64,000 nt of DNA from assembly GCA_032433765.1 (NCBI GenBank), contig JAVIAB010000041.1:81270928-81334927 (forward strand). The letters are read 5' to 3'. The stretch is from Megaustenia siamemsis. Taxonomy: Eukaryota > Mollusca > Gastropoda > Stylommatophora > Ariophantidae. Below, in pieces: positions 12,476 to 22,400 of this stretch. Position 1 is the first letter of the stretch; each line of letters begins with the position of its first letter. The notes beneath the pieces are model-generated. The model ran no database searches, had not been told where the DNA came from, and worked only from the letters and a program-made list of their open reading frames with translations. The translations under genes and the position numbers were made by a program.

Positions 12476-12723
12476 GAGCTCCTTTTTTTTTTTGTGGGGG
12501 GGGGGGGGGGGGGGAGATGTCTTCGTTGATGTTTTTCGCTGTCCATGGAACTGTCCAGATAAATGAAATAATGATGATAGAAACTGACGGTCACTTCAAC
12601 GGAAACGTCCAGATGCTATAAGTGTTGTCTAGCGTACAACTTAAATCTGTGGTAGAAGTGAGCGTGTCGATCAAATGAGGTCTAAATGTGGATCATCGTA
12701 AAGAAGAGAAAGAAAAGTAGAAA
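12476..12723. other. Homopolymer tracts and unique spacer
   Basis: A T run (12483-12494) is followed by a G run of about 17 bases (12498-12515). The rest is unique sequence with no supported gene. The G run is a likely place for assembly or length error. Confidence 0.6.
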
Positions 12724-14020
12724 GGAATGTAGCGAGGTAGAGAGAATGTAGGCTGGGAGGTAGAGAGAATGTAGGCTGGGAGGTAGAGAGAATGTAGGCT
12801 GGGAGGTAGAGAGAATGTAGGCTGGCAGGTAGAGAGAATGTAGGCTGGGAGGTATAGAGAATGTAGTCTGGGAGGTAGAGAGAATGTAGGCTGGGAGGTA
12901 GAGATAATGTAGGCTGGGAGGTAGAGAGAATGTAGGCTGGGAGGTAGAGAGAATGTAGGCTGGGAGGTAGAGAGAATGTAGGCTGGGAGTAGAGAGAATG
13001 TAGGTTGTGAGGTAGAGAGAATGTAGGTTGTGAGGTAGAGAGAATGTAGGCTGGGAGGTAGAGAGAATGTAGGCTGGGAGGTAGAGAGAATGTAGGCTGG
13101 GAGGTAGAGAGAATGTAGAATGGGAGGTAGAGAGAATGTAGCCTGGGAGGTAGAGAGAATGTAGGCTTGGAGGTAGAGAGAATGTAGGCTGGGATGTAGA
13201 GAGAATGTAGGCTGGGATGTAGAGAGAATGTAGGCTGGGAGGTAGAGAGAATGTAGGCTGGGAGGTAGAGAGAATGTAGGCTGGGAGGTAGAGAGAATGT
13301 AGGCTGGGAGGTAGAGAGAATGTAGGCTGGGAGGTAGAGAGAATGTAGGCTGGGAGGTATAGAGAATGTAGTCTGGGAGGTAGAGAGAATGTAGGCTGGG
13401 AGGTAGAGATAATGTAGGCTGGGAGGTAGAGAGAATGTAGGCTGGGAGGTAGAGAGAATGTAGGCTGGGAGGTAGAGAGAATGTAGGCTGGGAGTAGAGA
13501 GAATGTAGGTTGTGAGGTAGAGAGAATGTAGGTTGTGAGGTAGAGAGAATGTAGGCTGGGAGGTAGAGAGAATGTAGGCTGGGAGGTAGAGAGAATGTAG
13601 GCTGGGAGGTAGAGAGAATGTAGAATGGGAGGTAGAGAGAATGTAGCCTGGGAGGTAGAGAGAATGTAGGCTTGGAGGTAGAGAGAATGTAGGCTGGGAT
13701 GTAGAGAGAATGTAGGCTGGGATGTAGAGAGAATGTAGGCTGGGAGGTAGAGAGAATGTAGGCTGGGAGGTAGAGAGAATGTAGGCTGGGAGGTAGAGAG
13801 AATGTAGGCTGGGAGGAAGAGAGAATGTAGGCTGGGAGGTAGAGAGAATGTAGGCTTGGAGGTAGAGAGAATGTAGGCTGGGAGGTAGAGAGAATGTATG
13901 TTAGGAGGTACAGAGAATGTAGGCTGGGAGGTAGAGAGAATGTGTGTTAGGAGGTACAGAGAATATAGGCTGGGAGGTAGAGAGAATGTAGGATGGGAGG
14001 TAGAGAGAATGTAGGCTTGG
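12724..14020. repeat. 23 bp tandem repeat with 505 bp higher-order duplication
   Basis: The unit begins aggtagagagaatgtaggct and ends ggg (23 bp). Rare variants recur at a fixed distance. ggtatagaga falls at 12851 and 13356, gggagtagag at 12985 and 13490, and gcctgggagg at 13141 and 13646. Each offset is 505 bp, about 22 units with one of them a base short. A block of about 505 bp (roughly 12731-13235) was therefore copied once in tandem. Confidence 0.93.
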
Positions 14021-14720
14021 GAGCAAAGAGGAGGTAGTGTGATAACTTGATGTGCAGCAAAGGGGGAAATAGGAGGTAGTGTGATAACTTGATGTGGAGC
14101 AAAGGGGGAAAGTGGAGGTAGTGTGATAACTTAATGTGGAGCAACGGGGCAAAGTGGAGGTAGTGTGATAACTTGTTGTGGAGCTAAGGGGGAAATAGGA
14201 AGTAGTGTGATAACTTGATGTGGAGGAAAGGGGGAAATAGGAGGTAGTGTGATAACTTGATGTGAAGCAAAGGGGCAAAGTGGAGGTAGTGTGATAACTT
14301 GATGTGGAGCAAACGGGCAAAGTGGAGGTAGTGTGATAACTTGATGTGGAGCAAAGAGGGAAAGTGGAGGTAGTGTGATAGCTTGATGTGGAGCAAAGGG
14401 GCAAAGTGGAGGTAGTGTGATAACTTGATGTGGAGCAAACGGGCAAAGTGGAGGTAGTGTGATAACTTAATGTGGGGCAAAGGGGGAAAGTGGAGGTAGT
14501 GTGATAGCTTGATGTGGAGCAAAGGGGGAAAGTGGAGGTAGTGTGATAACTTGATGTGGAGCAAACGGGCAAAGTGGAGGTAGTGTGATAACTTGATGTG
14601 GAGGAACGGTGGAAATTGAAGGTAGTGTGATAACTTGATGTGGAGTAAAGGGGCAAAGTGGAGGTAGTGTGATAACTTGATGTGGAGGAAAGGGGGAACT
14701 AGGAGGTAGTGTGATAACTT
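14021..14720. repeat. 42 bp tandem repeat, about 16 copies
   Basis: The unit begins tggaggtagtgtgataactt and continues gatgtggagcaaaggggc. Because 42 is a multiple of three, minus-strand frames stay open (YHTTSTLP-type repeats). I treat these as non-coding. Confidence 0.93.
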
Positions 14721-16690
14721 CGGTAAGTGTTGGTAATGTGGACGGGAGGGGTTGGTAAGGTTGACGGTAATGGTTGGTAAGATTGACGGTAGTGGTTGTT
14801 AAGGTAGACGGTAGGGGTTGTTAAGGTTGACGGTAAGGGTTGTTAAGGTAGACGGTAGGGGTTGTTATGGTTGACGGTAGGGGTTGTTATGGTTGACGGT
14901 AGGGGTTGTTGAGGTAGACGGTAGGGGTTGTTAAGGTAGACGATAGGGGTTGTTAAGGTTGGCGGTAGGGGTTGTTATGGTAGACGGTAGGGGTTGTTAT
15001 GGTAGACGGTAGGGGTTGTTATGGTTGACGGTAGGGGTTGTTATGGTTGACGGTAGGGGTTGTTATGGTTGACGGTAGGGGTTGTTGAGGTAGACGGTAG
15101 GGGTTGTTGAGGTAGACGGTAGGGGTTGTTGAGGTAGACGGTAGGGGTTGTTAAGGTTGGCGGTAGGGGTTGTTATGGTTGACGGTAGGGGTTGTTTAGG
15201 TTGGCAGTAGAGGTTGTTATGGTTGTCGGTAGGGGTTGTTGAGGTAGACGGTAGGGGTTGTTAAGGTAGACGGTAGTGGTTGGTAAGGTTGACGGTAGGG
15301 GTTGTTAAGGTAGACGGTAGTGGTTGGTAAGGTTGACGGTAAGGGTTGTTAAGGTTGACGGTAGGGTTTGTTAAGGTTGACGGTAAGGGTTGGTAATGTT
15401 GACGGTAAGGTTGTTAAGGTAGACGGTAGTGGTTGGTAAGGTTGACGGTAAGGGTTGTTAAGGTTGACGGTAGTGGTTGATGAGGTAGACGGTAGGGTTG
15501 TTAAGGTAGACGGTAGGGGTTGTTGAGGTAGACGGTAGTGGTTGGTAAGGTTGACTGTAAGGGTTGTTAAGGTTGACGGTAAGGGTTATTAAGGTTGACG
15601 GTAGGGGTTGGTAAGGTTGACGGTAAGGGTTATTAAGGTTGACGGTAGGGGTGGTAAGGTTGACGGTAAGGGTTGTTAAGGTAGACGGTAGGGGTTGTTA
15701 AGGTAGACGGTAAGGGTTGTTAAGGTTGACGGTAGTGGTTGGTAAGGTTGACGGTAAGGGTTGTTAAGGTTGACGGTAGTGGTTGTTGAGGTAGACGGTA
15801 GGGGTTGTTAAGGTAGACGGTAGTGGTTGTTGAGGTAGACGGTAAGGGTTGTTAAGGTAGACGGTAGTGGTTTGTAAGGTTGACGGTAAGGGTTGTTAAG
15901 GTAGACGGTAGGGTTGGTAATGTTGACGGTAAGGATAGGTAATGTTGACGGTAAGGGTTGGTAATGTTGACGGTAAGGGTTGGTAATGTTGACGGTAAGG
16001 GTTGGTAATGTTGACGGTAAGGATTGGTAATGTTGACGGTAAGGGTTGGTAATGTTGACGGTAAGGGTTGGTAATGTTGACGGTAAGGGTTGGTAATGTT
16101 GACGGTAAGGGTTGGTAATGTTGACGGTAAGGGTTGGTAATGTTGACGGTAAGGGTTGGTAATGTTGACGGTAATGGTTGGTAATGTTGACGGTAAGGGT
16201 TGGTAATGTTGACGGTAAGGGTTGGTAATGTTGACGGTAAGGGTTGGTAAGGTTGACGGTAGGGGTTGCTAATGTTGACGGTAAGGGTTGATAATGTTGA
16301 CGGTAGGGGTTTGTAATTTTGACGGTAAGGGTTCCTAATGTTGACGGTAGGGGTTGCTAATGTTGACGGTAGGGGTTGCTAATGTTGACGGTAGGGGTTG
16401 GTAATGTTGACGGTAAGGGTTGCTAATGTTGACGGTAGGGGTTGGTAATGTTGACGGTAAGGGTTGGTAAGGTTGACGGTAAGGGTTGGTAATGTTGACG
16501 GTAAGGGTTGGTAATGTTGACGGTAAGGGTTGGTAATGTTGACGGTAAGGGTTGGTAATGTTGACGGTAGGGGTTGGTAAGGTTGACGGTAAGGATTGGT
16601 AAGGTTGACGGTAGGGGTTGCTAATGTTGATGGTAAGGATTGGTAAGGTTGACATTAAGGGTTGCTAAGGTTGACGGTAAGGGTAGAATG
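14721..16690. repeat. 22 bp G-rich tandem repeat, about 90 copies
   Basis: The unit is close to gacggtaggggttgttaagg plus two bases. The left half prefers tagggg and the right half prefers taagggttggtaatg. Plus-strand G runs spaced by short loops could allow two-layer G-quadruplexes. Frames on the minus strand are periodic artefacts. Confidence 0.93.
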
Positions 16691-16756
16691 ATTCCCCTTA
16701 CAAAGTTGATACATCACATCCGTTTTATTGCTCGAGTCTCGTATTTATTCTTCCTT

Positions 16757-17410
16757 GAACATCTGTTTCTCTTGTATTGTAATATCTGGTCTCTCATTTC
16801 TTTGTATCTGGTCTCTGTTTCTCTTGTATTGTAATATCTGGTCTCTCATTTCTTTGTATCTGGTCTCTGTTTCTCTTGTATTGTAATATTTGGTCTCTCA
16901 TTTCTTTGTATCTGGTCTCTGTTTCTCTTGTATTGTAATATCTGGTCTCTCATTTCTTTGTATCTGGTCTCTTTTTCTCTTGTATTGTAATATCTGGTCT
17001 CTCATTTCTTTGTATCTGGTCTCTGTTTCTCTTGTATTGTAATATCTGGTCTCTCATTTCTTTGTATCTGGTCTCTGTTTCTCTTGTATTGTAATATCTG
17101 GTCTCTCATTTCTTTGTATCTGGTCTCTGTTTCTCTTGTATTGTAATATCTGGTCTCTCCTTTCTTTGTATCTGGTCTCTGTTTCTCTTGTATTGTAATA
17201 TCTGGTCTCTCATTTCTTTGTATCTGGTCTCTGTTTCTCTTGTATTGTAATATCTGGTCTCTCATTTCTTTGTATCTGGTCTCTGTTTCTCTTGTATTGT
17301 AATATCTGGTCTCTCATTTCTGTGTATCTGGTCTCTTTTTCTCTTGTATTGTAATATCTGGTCTCTCATTTCTTTGTATCTGGTCTCTGTTTCTCTTGTA
17401 TTGTAATATC
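16757..17410. repeat. 52 bp tandem repeat, about 12 copies
   Basis: The unit joins tctgtttctcttgtattgta, atatctggtctctcatttct and ttgtatctggtc. It runs directly into a 30 bp array that keeps only the first portion of this unit. Confidence 0.9.
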
Positions 17411-17890
17411 TGGTCCCTGTTTCTCTTGTATTGTAATATTTGTTTTCTGTTTCTCTTGTATTGTAATATTTGTTTTCTGTTTCTCTTGTATTGTAATAAT
17501 TGTTTTCTGTTTCTCTTGTATTGTAATATTTGTTTTCTGTTTCTCTTGTATTGTAATATTTGTTTTCTGTTTCTCTTGTATTGTAATATCTGTCCTCTGT
17601 TTCTCTTGTATTGTAATATTTGTTTTCTGTTTCTCTTGTATTGTAATATTTGTTTTCTGTTTCTCTTGTATTGTAATATCTGGTCTCTGTTTCTCTTGTA
17701 TTGTAATATTTGGTCTCTTTTTCTCTTATATTGTAATATCTCGTCTCTTTTTCGCTTGTATTGTAATATTTGGTCTCTGTTTCTCTTGTATTTTAACATT
17801 TGGTCTCTGTTTCTCTTGTATTGTAATATTTGTTCTCTGTTTCTCTTGTATTGTAATATTTGATCTCTGTTTCTCTTATATCTTAAGACT
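17411..17890. repeat. 30 bp tandem repeat, about 16 copies, derived from the 52 bp unit
   Basis: The unit is tctgtttctcttgtattgta followed by atatttgttt. The period is exactly 30 from 17411 to 17860. It shares its first 25-30 bases with the neighbouring 52 bp unit, so one array arose from the other by loss or gain of a 22 bp segment. Confidence 0.9.
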
Positions 17891-17939
17891 GATCTCTGTT
17901 TCTTTACTTTCAACCAAAAACAGAACCATGTTGTTTTCT

Positions 17940-17982
17940 TGAATCTGATGACAAACTTTTGTTTTTCTATTTTCTCCCACAG
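17940..17982 (+). promoter_or_regulatory. Candidate 3' splice site
   Basis: A pyrimidine run (tttgtttttctattttctcc) precedes cacag ending at 17982. The downstream bases are the 13 bp repeat with in-frame stops, so if this site is used it would start a non-coding exon. Confidence 0.25.
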
Positions 17983-18066
17983 GGCTAACCTCTGACCCTA
18001 ACCTCTGACCCTAACCTCTGACCCTAACCTCTGACCCTTACCTCTGACCCTAACCTCTGACCCTAT
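17983..18066. repeat. 13 bp tandem repeat, about 6 copies
   Basis: The unit is taacctctgaccc. It resembles a telomere word only superficially (ccctaac with a ctctga insertion). Confidence 0.85.
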
Positions 18067-18103
18067 TATCTGCATCTAAATTGCTATTGTTTATCTATTT
18101 CAG

Positions 18104-18245
18104 ATGTGCGGATCACGTGTCACTGTGTGCTCTACCATGTCGTCACTGTCACGAGCCATCGCCAACCACAGGGACATTCCCATTGGATGAGCCAAAAGTC
18201 TCGATGCAGAAATGTCAAAAAATGTTTGAATTTGTTGTGACCTGA
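18104..18245 (+). CDS. Candidate terminal coding exon, unknown protein
   Basis: A good splice acceptor (ttgtttatctatttcag, with a possible branch point tctaaat) ends at 18103. From 18105 a frame stays open for 46 codons to TGA at 18243-18245. It has a protein-like composition: it begins CADHVSLCALPCRHCHEPSP and later includes PLDEPKVSMQKCQKMFEF. A variant poly(A) signal ATTAAA follows at 18268-18273. This arrangement would suit the last exon of a gene whose other exons lie to the left, beyond or within the arrays. I recognise no domain; the Cys/His spacing (C-x3-C-x2-C-H-C) is suggestive only. An alternative ATG frame from 18104 is shorter (28 codons). Confidence 0.3.
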
Positions 18246-18344
18246 ACTCGACTGAAAGTCTAATTCCATTAAACTTCTAATTCAGTTGCTGACAGATTTG
18301 AGAGAGTTCTTGTTGCAGCTGACGACACAATTAGCTTCACAGAA

Positions 18345-18945
18345 ACGGCATGGCTGGAGACATTCGACACGAAGCTGTGTAGCTGGAGACATTCGACACG
18401 AAGCTGTGTAGCTGGAGACATTCGACACGAAGCTGTGTAGCTGAAGCAATCCAACACTAAACTGTGTAGCTGAAGCCATTCGACACGAAGCTGTGTAGCT
18501 GAAGACATTCGACACGAAGCTGTGTAGCTGAAGACATTCGACACGAAGCTGTGTAGCTGAAGACATTCGACACGAAGCTGTGTAGCTGAAGACATTCGAC
18601 ACGAAGGTGTGCAGCTGAAGACATTCAACACGAAGCTGTGCAGCTGAAGACATTCGACATGAAGCTGTGTAGCTGAAGCCATTCGACACGAAGCTGTGTA
18701 GCTGAAGACATTCGACACGAAGCTGTGTAGCTGAAGACATTCGACACGAAGCTGTGTAGCTGAAGCAATTTGAAACGAAGCTGTATAGCTAAAGCAATTT
18801 GACACGAAGCTGTATAGCTGAAGCAATTTGAAACGAAGCTTTGTCAAGAGCAATTCGACTTGCAGCTGTGTAGCTGGAGAAACTCGACCCGTAGCTGTGT
18901 AGCTGAGAAACTCGACCCGTAGCTGTGTACATATAATCATCTAAA
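18345..18945. repeat. 29 bp tandem repeat with GTAGCTG core, about 20 copies
   Basis: The unit begins acacgaagctgtgtagctga and continues agacattcg. Copies vary at ggagac/gaagac and at the 3' end, where the array decays after 18840. It lies about 0.5-1 kb upstream of the large gene. Confidence 0.93.
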
Positions 18946-18985
18946 CTGCGGCACTCCGGCTTGTATGAACTCGAGGCTGGTAATA

Positions 18986-19385
18986 TCACCTAACACGATA
19001 CACAGCTGTGACCTACAAATAACACGATACACAGCTGTGACCTACAAATAACACGATACACAGCTGTGACCTACAAATAACACGATACACATCTGTGACC
19101 TACAAATAACACGATACACAGCTGTGACCTACAAATAACACGATACACAGCTGTGACCTACAAATAACACGATACACAGTTGTGACCTACAAATAACACG
19201 ATACACAGTTGTGACCTACAAATAACACGATACACAGCTGTGACCTAAAAATAATATGATACACAGCTATGACCTACAAATATCACGACTCAAAGCTGTG
19301 AACTAAAAGTAACACACCTCACGGCTGTGACCTACAAACAGCACGCCTCACAGCTGTGACATACATACAACACGCCCTACAGCTG
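18986..19385. repeat. 29 bp tandem repeat with CACAGCTGTG palindrome, about 14 copies
   Basis: The unit begins taacacgatacacagctgtg and continues acctacaaa. Each copy holds CACAGCTGTG, a 10 bp perfect palindrome around the E-box CAGCTG; some copies read CACAGTTGTG. The array ends at the 5' edge of the large open frame, so it may lie in the promoter, the 5' UTR or an upstream intron. Confidence 0.95.
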
Positions 19386-19468
19386 TGACGTACCAACAAG
19401 TCATTTCGACCAGTAATGACACAGGCTGGTTTTGTCGCGACCTCGTGACCTGGGTCCGATCTCAGAGA

Positions 19469-22400
19469 ATGAAGCTGAGGGATCTGGTCGCCAACTCACT
19501 ACCTCGAGTGCGGGCGAGGAAAAAGAAGGTAGCAGTGGCGGCTGGAGCGTCCTCAGCAGAGTCATCGACCAAGCTGGAGCTCCGGCCGGGCAACTCAAGT
19601 CTGGATTCGTCGACAAGTAACCCCGGGGCGGTTGTAGCGACACAGAGAGCCTCTCGTGACGACAGCCTTGAGATGCAGGGAATCTCCGAGGCTAGCTGGC
19701 GAGGGAATGCTCTCTACCGAGGGCTTGAAGCGGCGAGGGCGGTCAAGTTGAACTCGAAGATGATGTCAGCGAGTTACACGTCATCTCATGGTATGGTGAC
19801 GTCACACAGCGCAGATGGGGTTTCCTCGCAGTTGATGATGATGTCACGCAGCTACGACTCCCGCATTGATGTTCCTGACTGGAGTGATGCCCGCATGTTT
19901 GTGCCCGAGTGTAATGATTCCTGCCCTCAAATGTCGTCCGTTTCTGAATCCCGGGTCGAGCCGTTCTCACACCCGCAGCAATATTACCACTGCCACTACC
20001 ACAGACACAACCATCATCACTACCATCATCACCACCTGCACTCCAAGCCTATGATCCCCGTGGCACAGAACCAGCAGCAGCGACAACTCTGCTCACATCC
20101 TAGCGACGGGAAAAACCTGGCAAGCTGCAAGGTTCCAGAAGAGGTCAAGGCTGAGGCTGGTTTCTTCCGGAAGTCGCTGGCGTCTCTGGGAGGTATCCGG
20201 AAGTACAGCAGCAAGTCAAAGAAGGCGGCGAAACAAGGAGCAGACGAGAAAATGTTGTGCTCTGTCTGTCCCTACCCAGAGACGATGTCAGCGTCAGGAT
20301 CAGACAGCAAGGCAAGCGACAAGCGACCCGCTAAACCAAAGAGAAAGAATATCAAAGCGTTCTCAAAGCTCAAAGAGAACAAAGAGACTGTGTTTTTGGG
20401 GGATAGATGGGACTCGACATGGTTTTCGGACAACGACTGCCGGAGTGCCCCCAGCCGCCCCATCAATAGCAGAGAGGATCCGCCGGGCTTCGCTACCCTT
20501 GATAGGTGTCACTTCCGGGAACGGTCCGTAGAGAGTTGCTCCTCGCGTCTCGTCGGGTCTCGCGAGAGCTCCGTTGTTCGCGAGGTCGACTTGACCGGGT
20601 TTGACTCTGCGTCACTTTCTGGTTACGAGTCAGACCTGCCTTGTGGCAAAGTTCACAGGTCAAGGTCGAGGATAAAAACAAACCCTTGGCTACCCTCGCC
20701 TCAGCCTCCAGTGGCAGGAGGAACGCGAGGGCAACAATGTGACATTCACGAATCCAGAGAGGACATTGATGTTGCTGATGAATTGATGTCGAGACCTCCG
20801 AGATCATCATCTTTCGAGCATCAAAGAAAGGTCTCAATGCTTCCTCACATCTCAGCACACAACCACTCTGTGCCGGACAAAACCCTCGTCCAGAGGCCTC
20901 GCTCCTTAACTCCCAGTGATACCAAAGTGACGTTCAGTCTAAGCCCTCTCGTGAAATCACTTTCGGGTGACGTGTCACCGCCATGGTGGTCGCCAAGCAA
21001 AGATTGTGTCGGCTCTTCCGGTTCTCGAGGAGCGGTGAGCTCCCAGTTGAACGACCTCAACACCGACGTGCCCAAACCGAGAGCCGCCTCCACCATCTCG
21101 CCAAACTCCGAGTTCGTCTTGCTGGCCGATAACCTGGAACAGCTGGCGAACAACATCAGCTTTGAATATGAGGACATGCTGGACACCACGCTGGAGAGCG
21201 TCTCCATCTGCCAGGAGGATGGCCAGGCGTCCATCCACGAGCTTCTCACTGACGACGAGAACGGAAGCGTCGCTGCCAAAACCTTTTTGAAATCGGACGG
21301 CGACGTCCACAGCGCCCACAGTCCAGACTCTGGTATCGGAGGCATCGGGTCTACAGACGGGGACGATGCCTTGACCCCAAATGCCCAAAGAGAGCAGAGC
21401 GCAATGCCCGACGAGTGTTTGGAAGCGCCTGGTAGAATGGTGACAGCAGACATAGATCCAAACCTGGAGATGACGAGACAGCAACAACACAGGAAGAAGA
21501 CCTCGGACGAATTCAAATGTTTACCTGGCACTGCTTCCTATCGTCAACGCCATTTCGACGTTTCCTGCAGCTACAACGCCACATCGTCGCCTTGCTGTAA
21601 CAGAAAACAAATAGGCTTACACGATAAACGGTGTGAGTTGGAGCTAGACAGCTCTGCCACACTGTCTGAATCAGATGTTGACAACACTTCCTACCAGGAC
21701 AGCAGCAGTAGTTTTGTGCAGACCGACAGTCGGATGTTCCAGGACTTTAATAATAAACCTTTACAATATAACCATCACAAATGTGATAACAAATGTGTTG
21801 AGCTCTCAAGCCCAGGCAGGTTCAAACACGACAACGAGGAGTTTTTGTCTGGGGCCAGTCAGCAGCAAGTAGGTCAATGCCGGACAGGCGCCACTTTGAT
21901 GGTCAACGAAAGACTCGACATTCAGGTTGCGCCAAGTCATCGTCAGCTCCTCGGTTCTGGATTAGTAATGGGGTCAAAGGCGAGAAAACACGTGAGCGGG
22001 CTTGGTGGCTTCAGTAAACAAATGTCTGGAAAAGTGGGCGGAGTTTCAGCTACTGCCGGATCTAGAAGTTTGCGGCCATTGGCCTTCAGAACCAGCCCGC
22101 GAGGTCAGCACGTGGCGGGAAGGATGAACGACATGGAGAAAGGGTCCAGCAGGTCCTGGTCCAGCGAGTACGACTTTCCCAGAAACATTACTGTGACGGA
22201 GTGCGTGGAGTCACCCACCGAGAACTGGCGGTGTGACGAGCACTTCCTGGCCTACTGCAGTCAGAGTGGAGCTACAATTGGTTCAAGTGACGGGGACGAG
22301 TACAACATCTCAACAGCCGGAGAAAGTTTCAGGAACATGGAGATGCCTGGCGGAGATGTGGCCTGTATTAGACATGAAGAACTTGTGGTACGGATCCATG

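Noticed and set aside
17983..18066. Telomere-like ccctaac repeats
   Set aside because: The 13 bp unit contains ctctga insertions and is only six copies long; not telomeric.
19385..19468. Using GTG 19385 as the start of the large protein
   Set aside because: Animals rarely start at GTG, and the first in-frame ATG at 19469 has better context. The extra codons may instead be an upstream exon end.
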